Below, in pieces: positions 1 through 6,919 of a DNA stretch of 22,011 nt. The position numbers and the translations under genes were made by a program. The stretch covers positions 1-22,011 of the forward strand of contig CAMYOU010000019.1 in assembly GCA_947283485.1 (NCBI GenBank), written 5' to 3'. Positions within the stretch are counted from its first letter, which is position 1. Every line of letters begins with the position of its first letter. The DNA is from an uncultured Peptostreptococcaceae bacterium (GTDB taxonomy: Bacteria; Bacillota; Clostridia; Tissierellales; Peptoniphilaceae). Below the pieces are notes generated by a model that saw nothing but the letters and a program-made list of their open reading frames with translations, was not told the DNA's origin and ran no database searches.

Positions 1-2
1 TG

Positions 3-938
3 CTCTCGCAGGCACTGACCTATTATACGAAAGGAATTCCGTTTCACACGTGGAACGTGCTCTCGTTCTACATCGGGCAGACCGTTTCCAAAACGCCCGT
101 CATCGGTACGGTGGCGATCCTTTTTCTCGTCGTGCTCGTGCTCTACAGGGGGTCGCATCATGCGCGAGAGATTGTCCGTATGAGCGATCGCAGAAAGGGC
201 TATGTTCCTTGGGCTTTTCTCGTATTCTGCGTATTTTGCGGTTTTCTTTTTGCATCCCAGCTCATCCAAAGGTATGTACCGCCCCAAGTTCTCGTCAAGG
301 GCATTCAAAACGGATGGGAAGTTTTGCTGCTCTTCTTTCACGAGGGCTCCTTTTTCACAAGCTTCTATCTGGCTGCGATTGCTGTCGTTACGGTCAGGCT
401 CATTCGCCGCTCGGAGGAGAATCTCTATGAGATCATCCGTCTCGGCAGTAAAAGACGCATGGCAGTACGCATTCTCGGACGCGCGGTCGCGATGGTGACG
501 GCCTTTACGGCTCTGTATTTTCTCATGACGTGGGCGGTCGTTCTTGTGAATTTTCCGCTGAATGACAGGTGGGGTGGGCTCAGTGAAATCCTGGGGAGAC
601 CGCCTACAGTGCCGATCACCCCACTCGTCGGTGCCGGGATGGCAAAATTTTATTTCGGCTTGCTGGCAATCGCCATGGCGACGGTCGCGCTTCACTATCT
701 CTTGCCGAAGAAGAATCTCGGTTATCTCGTCTTGGCAGCGTATCTCATCTGTGAAGTCGGAGCGAAACGCATGCGCATCTTTGCGCTCATCTCCTATCGC
801 GCCATCGGCGGATGGTACCGCTCTTTCGATCCGCGAGGGGTGCTCTTTCTGGCGGGCTATGCGGTTCTTTTTGCAGGGATCGCCTATTGGTGCGCGAAAC
901 GATATGATCTGATGTCTTCGGAAGGAGTGGTCTCATGA
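3..938 (+). CDS. Multi-spanning membrane protein, probable ABC transporter permease (5' truncated)
   Basis: The reading frame is open to the left edge of the window, so the N-terminus is missing; GTG codons at 50 and 57 are not likely starts. At least 311 residues are visible, with about seven hydrophobic segments (beginning PVIGTVAILFLVV, WAFLVFCVFCGFLF, FYLAAIAVVTV, VTAFTALYFLMTWAVV, FYFGLLAIAMATVAL, YLVLAAYLICEV and LFLAGYAVLFAGIAYW) separated by short basic loops. No conserved domain is recognisable by eye. The stop codon overlaps the start of an ABC ATPase gene by four bases (ATGA), so the two are translationally coupled and this is most likely the membrane partner of that ATPase, of the ABC-2 exporter type. 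The permease role comes from context; being an integral membrane protein is seen directly. Confidence 0.75.
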   Translation, partial: LSQALTYYTKGIPFHTWNVLSFYIGQTVSKTPVIGTVAILFLVVLVLYRGSHHAREIVRMSDRRKGYVPWAFLVFCVFCGFLFASQLIQRYVPPQVLVKGIQNGWEVLLLFFHEGSFFTSFYLAAIAVVTVRLIRRSEENLYEIIRLGSKRRMAVRILGRAVAMVTAFTALYFLMTWAVVLVNFPLNDRWGGLSEILGRPPTVPITPLVGAGMAKFYFGLLAIAMATVALHYLLPKKNLGYLVLAAYLICEVGAKRMRIFALISYRAIGGWYRSFDPRGVLFLAGYAVLFAGIAYWCAKRYDLMSSEGVVS

Positions 939-1564
939 TTGAAGTCATCGACGTCGGCAAACGATATGGAGAGCAACAGGTGCTCTCAGGTGTGAATCTC
1001 ACCGTCGAAACAGGGACGATCGTCGGTCTTGCAGGGAGGAACGGATCGGGGAAATCCGTTTTGCTCCGGATCATCTCGGGACTTTTAAAGCCCGATACCG
1101 GAGAGGTACGCTATGACGGGAAAAAGCTTCCGGACGGAACATTTTATCCGTCCCTCGGCGTCGTCCTCGATCAAGTCGGTTTTGTCCCGATGTATACGGG
1201 CTATCGCAATCTCATGACGCTTGCCAAAGTCAAGAAGAAGATCGGCAAGGACGAAGTTCGGGCGGCGATGGATCTGGTTGGACTTGGGGATGCGAAAAAC
1301 AAATTCTATTTTCAATATTCCAAGGGCATGAAAAAACGCTTGGCACTCGCGCAGGCGCTCATGGAGGATCCCAAGGTGCTGATTCTCGACGAGCCGTTTG
1401 ACGGGATCGATTACAAGGGTCTTCTCTATTTTCGCGATATCTTCATGGAGGAGAAGAAAAAGGGCAAGACGATCCTTTTGACCAGTCACAATGCCGAGGA
1501 TCTGGATGTCCTCTCGGATATCAAATACCACCTTGCGGACGGTCACTTATCCCCGATGGAGTAA
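935..1564 (+). CDS. ABC transporter ATP-binding protein
   Basis: A 209-residue stand-alone nucleotide-binding domain that would power the neighbouring membrane protein. Walker A is GRNGSGKS (residues 34-41), the Q-loop glutamine lies near residue 80, the signature is YSKGM (128-132, the form common in ABC-2 exporters), Walker B is VLILDEP (148-154) with the catalytic Glu, the D-loop follows, and the switch His is in LLTSHN (181-186). All the parts needed for ATP hydrolysis are present. AAGGAG at 922-927 sits seven bases before the ATG, and the ATG overlaps the upstream stop. At 209 residues it is shorter than typical 230-300-residue exporters because it lacks a C-terminal extension. The substrate cannot be told from sequence; export of a peptide, antibiotic or lipid is typical of such pairs. 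Confidence 0.93.
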   Translation: MIEVIDVGKRYGEQQVLSGVNLTVETGTIVGLAGRNGSGKSVLLRIISGLLKPDTGEVRYDGKKLPDGTFYPSLGVVLDQVGFVPMYTGYRNLMTLAKVKKKIGKDEVRAAMDLVGLGDAKNKFYFQYSKGMKKRLALAQALMEDPKVLILDEPFDGIDYKGLLYFRDIFMEEKKKGKTILLTSHNAEDLDVLSDIKYHLADGHLSPME

Positions 1565-1567
1565 GCC

Positions 1568-2167
1568 ATGAGAAGAAAATTTTTGATTGCATTAAGCATC
1601 ATCGTCACGCTTTTCTTCGTGTTCGTGGCATGGTTCCCGATCGACGCCAAGATCATTCACCAAGCGGAGCCGTCGAAAGCGCTGGCGGGGGTTGACGTCA
1701 CGGGTGTCGCAGATTTTCCGGGCGAGGCGAAGATGTTCCTTGCCTTTGAGAATCCGGAGGATAGGAACGACATCTATCGCGTCGATCTCTATATCGAAAA
1801 CGAACATGACAGACGCGCGCTCATCAAACTCGCAAAGAGCATTCTGGAACGCGAGGACATCGGCGTGCGCGATTATGAACTCTTCTTCACATCGTCCATT
1901 GTAATCGGGGAGGAATACACGGAAGGAGAGATTCCGCAGTTTGTGAAGATTCAGTTTTTGACGCGGGATCTGACGGAGCGTGCTCGCAAGAAACCGTGGC
2001 TCGTCCCGCTTGAGGGAGACGCATATCCCGTTCTCATCGAGCTATCCGAGGGAAATAGAAGGCGGGAGAGGCAGGCGATGGTCAAAGACGATGATGAAGT
2101 GTTCTCCATCATCCGCGCGTATATTTTTGAGCAACTCGATGAAACCATCATCGAACGATATTTCTAG
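1568..2167 (+). CDS. Membrane-anchored protein of unknown function
   Basis: This 199-residue protein is not recognised. It starts MRRKF followed by one hydrophobic segment (about residues 5-23) with no signal peptidase motif and no lipobox Cys, so a signal anchor with the remaining roughly 175 residues outside the membrane is likely. The soluble part is acidic and mixed alpha/beta in appearance and ends in a charged helix. The gene lies three bases after the ABC ATPase stop and has its own GGAG at 1558-1561, so it is the last gene of the same operon; a terminator follows directly. By context it could be an accessory or immunity-like factor of the transporter. That role is inference only. Confidence 0.75.
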   Translation: MRRKFLIALSIIVTLFFVFVAWFPIDAKIIHQAEPSKALAGVDVTGVADFPGEAKMFLAFENPEDRNDIYRVDLYIENEHDRRALIKLAKSILEREDIGVRDYELFFTSSIVIGEEYTEGEIPQFVKIQFLTRDLTERARKKPWLVPLEGDAYPVLIELSEGNRRRERQAMVKDDDEVFSIIRAYIFEQLDETIIERYF

Positions 2168-2174
2168 GAAAAAT

Positions 2175-2204
2175 AAAAAATCCGATGGCAACATCGGATT
2201 TTTT
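2175..2204. terminator. Bidirectional intrinsic terminator between converging operons
   Basis: Perfect 7-bp stem TCCGATG (2181-2187) / CATCGGA (2192-2198) with loop GCAA, flanked by six A on the left and six T on the right. The symmetry lets it end both the plus-strand transporter operon and the minus-strand murF transcript, which stop 8 and 17 bases away. Confidence 0.92.
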
Positions 2205-2220
2205 CGTGGGGAAACCCCGT

Positions 2221-3516
2221 TTATCGGTCATGTGATTCTTCATGCGCACGGAGCGCGTCGACGATACGTTCTCCGCGGAGGGCGCGGGAGGCTTGGACGA
2301 GGACATTGGCGTGCGGCATCGTGAGGAGAGCCCTCGTGAGCGCGTCCACGTCGTCTCCGAAATGACGGTGTTCGCCGCGAAAGTCTTCGGCAAAGGCGTT
2401 CGCTTCGTCGCCGAACGTAAAGAGCGTGACGTCAGAGGGAATGGACCTTCCGACTTCGGCGTGGAGGGCGTGCGAGGATGCGCCGAGCCCGAGCATGTCT
2501 CCGAGGACGGCGACGTGTTTCCCGGGCATGGAAAGGAGCGTCTCGATCGAGGCGCGTACGCTCTCGGGATTCGATTTGTACGAGCAGTCGAGGACGGTGT
2601 GATGCCCCTCAAGGATCGCGCCGCGCATGGGCGTGAGTTCTGCCGACTCGAGGGCACGGCTCGCTTCTTCGAGCGATACGCCGAATGCGCGTCCGACTTC
2701 GATCGCGAGAAGCGCATTGGTGAGGTGATGACGTCCCGCAACGGCAAGATGAAAGTCGACGCCTCGGTAGGTAAAGGAGAGCGGAGCAATCGTGTGAATT
2801 TCCGCATCCGCGGCGTGGACCTCGTGCACAGAGAGAGATTTCTTGGCGAGGACTTCTCTTAGAATCGCGTCGTCGCCGTTCACAAAAAGGCTCTTCGTGA
2901 CACCGGGCACGACGATGCGCGTTTTTTCGTCGGCGATGCCGTATTTGGAATCGAAATTCTCGAGATGCGCGTTGCCGATCGACGTGATGACGGCGAGGTC
3001 GGGCGCGGCAATCGCGGTGAGATCTGGCATTTCGTCGGGGTGTTCGATGCCCATTTCGAGGACGAGGATCTCGTCGGTTTCGTCCGCTGCGAGCACACTG
3101 CGCGGAAGTCCGATCTCGTTGTTGTGATTGGCTTCGGTCTTGTGGACGCGATAGCGCGTTTTTAGGACGGCGGCGATCATGTCTTTCGTCGTGGTCTTGC
3201 CGTTCGAGCCGGTGACGCCGATGACTTTTTGATGATTGCGTCGGATGGCAAAATGCGCGAGTCCCTGATACCACGCGAGCGTGTTGTCCGTGACGACGGT
3301 GGGAATGGAGACGTCCACGGGGCGGGAGACGACGACGGCGCATGCGCCTTTCTTCTCCGCCTCTTCGGCAAAGGCGTTCGCGTCAAACTGTGCGCCCGGG
3401 AGTGCGACGAATAGATCACCCGGTCGGAGGGTGCGCGTGTCGGTCGAGACGCGGGTAAAATGGACGTCGTCCGACATTTTCCCGCCGAGATATGCGACAC
3501 AGATTCCGAGGATCAT
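2221..3516 (-). CDS. murF: UDP-N-acetylmuramoyl-tripeptide--D-alanyl-D-alanine ligase
   Basis: Cytoplasmic Mur ligase that joins D-Ala-D-Ala to the UDP-MurNAc-tripeptide with ATP, the last soluble step of peptidoglycan precursor synthesis. At 431 residues it is slightly shorter than the usual 450 or so. The N-terminal uridine-binding region contains STDTR and RPGDLFVAL (residues 24-39). The ATP loop is GSNGKTTTKD (103-112), where the KTTTKD form is typical of MurF. It is followed by EANHNNEIGLP (128-138) and, near the centre, LEMGIEHPDEM. A SNPES motif in the C-terminal domain (CSYKSNPES) matches the family. The start ATG overlaps the ddl stop by four bases, so the enzyme that makes D-Ala-D-Ala and the one that uses it are coupled. 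Confidence 0.96.
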   Translation of the reverse strand: MILGICVAYLGGKMSDDVHFTRVSTDTRTLRPGDLFVALPGAQFDANAFAEEAEKKGACAVVVSRPVDVSIPTVVTDNTLAWYQGLAHFAIRRNHQKVIGVTGSNGKTTTKDMIAAVLKTRYRVHKTEANHNNEIGLPRSVLAADETDEILVLEMGIEHPDEMPDLTAIAAPDLAVITSIGNAHLENFDSKYGIADEKTRIVVPGVTKSLFVNGDDAILREVLAKKSLSVHEVHAADAEIHTIAPLSFTYRGVDFHLAVAGRHHLTNALLAIEVGRAFGVSLEEASRALESAELTPMRGAILEGHHTVLDCSYKSNPESVRASIETLLSMPGKHVAVLGDMLGLGASSHALHAEVGRSIPSDVTLFTFGDEANAFAEDFRGEHRHFGDDVDALTRALLTMPHANVLVQASRALRGERIVDALRAHEESHDR

Positions 3517-4556
3517 TCGTAGTGACGCAGGAACGATTTTTTCTTGGCGTGCGTCGTGCGCGCAAGTTCAATGAGAGCGACGAGGAGATCGCGGAAAGTC
3601 ATGCCGGCGGACGGCATCCAGAGTTTCGGCGTCATGGAGGAACCGCTCATGCCGGGGATGGAATTGACTTCGTTGACGAAAAATTCCTCGTCGTCGGTGG
3701 CAAAGATATCCACGCGGGCAAAACCGTTTAAGTGCAATGCGCGATACGCCTGTGCGGCGATCATGCGGATCTTCTTGATGCCCTCTTCCGAGAGATGCGC
3801 CGGGATCGTCGGCTCGAGATGCGCGCCTTTGTATTTGGCATCGTAATCGAAAAAGCCCGTGCGTTCGTATTCGCCGGGGAGACTGACATGCACCTCGTCG
3901 TCGCCCCAGACGGAGAGTTGGAGTTCGCGTCCCTCGACTTCCTCTTCGACGACGACTTCATCGTCGTAGCGAAAGGCGAGTTCGAGCGCGGCTTCGAGTC
4001 GGGACGGATCGTCGACGCGCGTGACGCCGATGGACGAACCCGCAGCGGAGGGTTTCACATAGACGACGGGGGCGAGTCGCGCCATCTCCTCGCGCCATGC
4101 TTCGGGTGCTTCTTTGTAGTCGGCGCGTTTCACATGGAGATACGCGCTCTGCGGAACGCCGCACGCGTAGAAGAGATCGTTGGAGACGGATTTGGAATAA
4201 CTTGCGGCACTCGAGAGGACATTGGAGCCGACATAGGGGACGTCGAGCATCTCAAGGAGCCCCTGAAGCGTGCCGTCCTCGCCGCCCGTGCCGTGGATGA
4301 CGGGGAAGACGATGTCGTCTTCGGTTACGCGGGACGTAAAATCGGCGATCGATTCGCCGATCGTGCCGGGATAGGTGAGCTTCTCGCCCTCTTTGATGGA
4401 ATCTTTCTCGGTGCGGACGACAAAATGTCCGCTCTCGGTAATGTAGACGGGGACGACCGTGTAGGTGTCCGCGAGCGTTTCTTGAACGTTTTTGGCAGAA
4501 CGGATCGAAACGGCGTGTTCCGTCGAGACCGATCCGTACAGGATGTAAACTTTCAT
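3513..4556 (-). CDS. ddl: D-alanine--D-alanine ligase
   Basis: ATP-grasp enzyme that condenses two D-alanines for peptidoglycan. With the start chosen here it has 347 residues, normal for Ddl. Motifs: SVSTEHAVS (9-17, the SxEHxVS substrate Glu), HGTGGEDG (88-95), VKPSAAGSSIGV (167-178, the ATP-grasp lysine strand), then ARVDIF and VNEVNSIPG carrying the Asp, Glu and Asn metal ligands. A Phe/Tyr-type vancomycin-resistance signature cannot be judged by eye. An in-frame ATG at 4580 exists but lies inside the -10 box; the ATG at 4556 has AAAGGAGG six to seven bases upstream and is the better start. First gene of a two-gene operon with murF. Confidence 0.95.
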   Translation of the reverse strand: MKVYILYGSVSTEHAVSIRSAKNVQETLADTYTVVPVYITESGHFVVRTEKDSIKEGEKLTYPGTIGESIADFTSRVTEDDIVFPVIHGTGGEDGTLQGLLEMLDVPYVGSNVLSSAASYSKSVSNDLFYACGVPQSAYLHVKRADYKEAPEAWREEMARLAPVVYVKPSAAGSSIGVTRVDDPSRLEAALELAFRYDDEVVVEEEVEGRELQLSVWGDDEVHVSLPGEYERTGFFDYDAKYKGAHLEPTIPAHLSEEGIKKIRMIAAQAYRALHLNGFARVDIFATDDEEFFVNEVNSIPGMSGSSMTPKLWMPSAGMTFRDLLVALIELARTTHAKKKSFLRHYE

Positions 4557-4578
4557 CGCAATCCTCCTTTTACGGAAC

Positions 4579-4587
4579 ATTATACCA
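4579..4587 (-). promoter_or_regulatory. Extended -10 promoter of ddl-murF
   Basis: Reading on the minus strand, TGG followed by a perfect TATAAT (4584-4579) lies about 23 bases upstream of the ddl start. No good -35 hexamer is found at 16-18 bases, as is usual for extended -10 promoters. Its position rules out the upstream ATG at 4580 as the ddl start. Confidence 0.75.
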
Positions 4588-4609
4588 TGTGCGGAAAATG
4601 CGAGACACG

Positions 4610-4635
4610 AAAAAACCGCCCGATTGCTCGAGCGG
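4610..4635 (-). terminator. Intrinsic terminator of the tyrS operon
   Basis: On the minus strand the stem CCGCTCG / CGGGCGG (4635-4629 with 4622-4616; six Watson-Crick pairs and one G-U), loop AGCAAT, is followed by six T (4615-4610). It ends the tyrS transcript just before the ddl promoter. Confidence 0.85.
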
Positions 4636-4690
4636 CTTGGTTGTGGAAATTTTTTTGCGCAGCGTTTTGCCGTGCGAAAGATTCGCGCGT

Positions 4691-5332
4691 CTAAATCGCC
4701 TCTTGGAGTCGCGCGAGGAGATGATCCGCGCGGGCGAGATCGCGTTCGAGGGACGACGCGTCGCGCGTCTCGGCAGTCGCGTAGAGGAGCATGATGTTCT
4801 CGTAACGCGCGAGTGACGAGAGACGAAAATCTTTCCCCATCATCGTGCCGTAGATAAAGACGGCGTCGTGGACGCGGGCAAGCGCACGGTCGATTGTGTC
4901 ATCGTTCGCCGGCATGGCGAGCTCGGAGAGAACGCCCATCACTTTGGCATCGGATCTTTTTGCAAATTCGGAGAAGTTGCGTCTTTTTTGAATCGCCGCG
5001 CGGGCTTCGTCGATCGCCGCCAGGGCATCCTCGCGGAGCGTTTCGACATCCGCCTCCGTTCCCGGTGTGCGCATGAGATCCGTAAGCGCGCGTTCTTCCG
5101 CCGTGATGCGTTCGCGCAGAGCCATGAGGCGTGCCGAGGCATCGCTCTCGAGACGAAACGCGCCTTGCGTAAAGGGTGCGGCGAGTCTTTTCGGAATCCG
5201 CGGGAGCTTGCGATGGCGACGAATCTTCGCATGGGAGCGGGCGCGCGTACGTTCCGCATCGCGAACAAGGGCGTAGAGTCTTCTCAGTCGTGCGCGGACG
5301 GCTCGCACGCGGTTGCGTTTGAGATCTGCCAT
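4691..5332 (-). CDS. Arg-rich helical protein of unknown function, co-transcribed with tyrS
   Basis: 213 residues, not recognised. The first 50 or so residues are strongly basic (RVRAVRARLRRLYALVRD, then many Arg, Lys and His). The rest reads as long amphipathic helices (SARLMALRERITAEERALTDLM; ARVHDAVFIYGTMMGKDF; SLERDLARADHLLARLQEAI, each interrupted by short turns), so a coiled-coil bundle is likely. No signal peptide or membrane segment. It begins four bases after the tyrS stop, with only a weak AAAGG upstream, so translation probably depends on tyrS, and the tyrS terminator follows it. A basic, helical protein under tyrosine T-box control suggests RNA or membrane-surface contact, but no function can be assigned. 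A resemblance to XpaC-type helical proteins was considered and not supported. Confidence 0.75.
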   Translation of the reverse strand: MADLKRNRVRAVRARLRRLYALVRDAERTRARSHAKIRRHRKLPRIPKRLAAPFTQGAFRLESDASARLMALRERITAEERALTDLMRTPGTEADVETLREDALAAIDEARAAIQKRRNFSEFAKRSDAKVMGVLSELAMPANDDTIDRALARVHDAVFIYGTMMGKDFRLSSLARYENIMLLYATAETRDASSLERDLARADHLLARLQEAI

Positions 5333-5336
5333 ATCG

Positions 5337-6560
5337 TCACGCCTTTTCGATGCGGAGATAGGATTTTTTGCCCTTCTTCACGACGATGTAGCCTTTTTCA
5401 AAATCCGCATCGCGGACGACATGCGCGGCGTCGGTGATTTTTTCGTCGTCGATGGAGATGCCGCCGCCTTCGACGAGACGTCTGCCCTCGCCGTTCGATT
5501 TCGTGAGACTGGATTCTCGCAAGAGATCGAGAAGACCGATTTCGCCTTCAAAGGAGACGGCAGCCGTGGGCATATTCTCCGCAACGACGCCTTGGGAGAA
5601 GAGTTTCTTCGAGAGCTCCTGTGCTTCTTTCGCTTTTGCTTCGCCGTGGATGAGACGCACGACTTCGTACGCGAGGATGTCTTTCGACGCGTTGATCTCG
5701 GCGTCTTTTTTTCGTCCGAGTTCGTGACAGGTCTCGACGGGAAGGAGTGTGAGCGCGAGGAGATATCTTTCGACATTCGCGTCGGCGGTGTTGCGCATGT
5801 ATTGGTAGAGTTCGTAGGGCGAGGTCTTCTTCTCGTCGAGCCAGAGCGCATTGCCCGCACTCTTGCCCATCTTCTCGCCTGTCGAAGTGGTGAGGAGTTT
5901 CATCGTGAGCGCGTACGCGTCCGCACCCTTGACGCGGCGAATGAGTTCCGTGCCGCCGAGGATATTGGACCATTGATCCGCGCCGCCCATCTGGAGCGTG
6001 CAACCCATCGTCTCATAGAGATGGAGAAAATCGTAGGACTGCAGGAGGAGATACGAGAACTCGAAGAAACTTAAGCCCTGTTCGAGACGCGTTTTGTACG
6101 TCTCCATCGTGAGCATGCGCGCAACGGTAAAATGTACGCCGACATTGCGCATAAAATCGAGATAGTTGAGATCCCTGAGCCACGATCCGTTGTTCACGAT
6201 GACCGCGCCGCCTTCGCCGAAATCGAGAAAACGACCGAACTGCTCGCGGAAAACTTCCGCATTCGTGTCGATGTCCGAGACGGATAGGACTTTGCGCATA
6301 TCGTTCCGTCCCGAGGGATCGCCGATCATCGTCGTGCCGCCGCCGAGGAGCGCGATCGGACGATGCCCGTGATCCTGCATGCGTTTCATCACGAGGAGTG
6401 TCATGAAATGTCCGAGCGTGAGACTGTCCGCCGTCGCGTCGAAACCGATGTAAAACGTGACGGGCTTCGTGTCGAGCATTTTTTCGAGCTCGTCGAGATG
6501 CGTCGCGTCCTGAATCATGCCGCGCGCTTGTAATTCTTTGATGATGCCGGGTTTGACCAT
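5337..6560 (-). CDS. tyrS: Tyrosyl-tRNA synthetase
   Basis: Class I aminoacyl-tRNA synthetase charging tRNA-Tyr. At 407 residues it is of normal bacterial length. The HIGH-type motif is TLGH (residues 48-51, within SLTLGHF), the tyrosine/tRNA region includes GGGTTMIGDPSGR (73-85) and GGADQW (192-197), and the KMSKS loop is KMGKS (230-234). The C-terminal 80 or so residues form an S4-like RNA-binding domain (LVEGGGISIDDEKI). The start ATG has AAAGGAGT at good spacing. It is preceded by a T-box leader whose specifier reads UAC, in agreement with the product, and is followed after four bases by an unknown gene. Confidence 0.97.
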   Translation of the reverse strand: MVKPGIIKELQARGMIQDATHLDELEKMLDTKPVTFYIGFDATADSLTLGHFMTLLVMKRMQDHGHRPIALLGGGTTMIGDPSGRNDMRKVLSVSDIDTNAEVFREQFGRFLDFGEGGAVIVNNGSWLRDLNYLDFMRNVGVHFTVARMLTMETYKTRLEQGLSFFEFSYLLLQSYDFLHLYETMGCTLQMGGADQWSNILGGTELIRRVKGADAYALTMKLLTTSTGEKMGKSAGNALWLDEKKTSPYELYQYMRNTADANVERYLLALTLLPVETCHELGRKKDAEINASKDILAYEVVRLIHGEAKAKEAQELSKKLFSQGVVAENMPTAAVSFEGEIGLLDLLRESSLTKSNGEGRRLVEGGGISIDDEKITDAAHVVRDADFEKGYIVVKKGKKSYLRIEKA

Positions 6561-6607
6561 AGTAGACTCCTTTCCTTGGGGCGATCGGGGAAAAACGAAA
6601 AAAGACG

Positions 6608-6815
6608 CTCAAAAACAAAAAAAGCAAAGCCCGAAAGGACGAAACATCTCGTTCCGCGGTACCACCTTTCTTGCCGTTGCCTCTTCTTTCCCCGAACGTG
6701 GGGGCGTGGAAACATCTTCCCGTTTGTAATTCCTTTCGCCTGCACACGTCACACCCTCGTGCGCTCTCTTCATTCGCTACTCGTACTTGAGACGGGACAT
6801 TTCCATATTCCATTG
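6608..6815 (-). promoter_or_regulatory. T-box riboswitch, tyrosine-specific (tyrS leader)
   Basis: Minus-strand leader of about 200 nt. The conserved T-box AAGGTGGTACCGCGG lies at 6668-6654. Stem I is closed by CCCGT (6796-6792) pairing with ACGGG (6723-6719). Inside are the S-turn AGTA on the 5' side and GAATTACAAA on the 3' side, which places the specifier UAC (Tyr) followed by A at 6728-6726. The terminator form pairs CCG and GGaACGA of the T-box end with TCGTCC and CGG (about 6658-6632), followed by the T run at 6623-6617. Uncharged tRNA-Tyr would bind UAC and the T-box bulge, favour the antiterminator and allow read-through into tyrS and the gene after it. Confidence 0.93.
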
Positions 6816-6820
6816 CACAA

Positions 6821-6849
6821 AGTATACCAAATGCGTTCGTAAGGCGCAA
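6821..6849 (-). promoter_or_regulatory. Promoter of the tyrS T-box transcript
   Basis: On the minus strand: -10 TATACT (6826-6821) with an extended TGG just upstream, and TTGCGC (6849-6844) as a weak -35 at 17 bases. It places the transcript start a few bases before T-box stem I. Confidence 0.7.
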
Positions 6850-6863
6850 GAAAGCGCAAGAAA
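6844..6863. repeat. Perfect tandem 10-bp repeat between two divergent promoters
   Basis: GCGCAAGAAA occurs twice head to tail (6844-6853, 6854-6863). One helical turn per unit; the first copy overlaps the weak -35 of the tyrS promoter. Confidence 0.8.
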
Positions 6864-6886
6864 GCCTATCATTCTTCACAACTTGG

Positions 6887-6895
6887 TGTTATACT
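6887..6895 (+). promoter_or_regulatory. Extended -10 promoter of the glycan operon
   Basis: TGT followed by TATACT (6890-6895), 25 bases before the ATG of the glycosyltransferase gene. No convincing -35. It is divergent from the tyrS promoter, with about 63 bp between the two -10 boxes. Confidence 0.6.
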
Positions 6896-6919
6896 CAATC
6901 GGATTGAAAGGGGGACGTC

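Noticed and set aside
4557..4580. Upstream in-frame ATG giving ddl eight extra residues
   Set aside because: The codon lies in the -10 region of the ddl promoter and would not be in the mRNA; the ATG at 4556 has a proper ribosome binding site.
3732..4694. 320-codon plus-strand ORF opposite ddl
   Set aside because: Antisense to a clear ddl gene, lacks a ribosome binding site and gives an unrecognisable protein; a by-product of GC-rich codon use.
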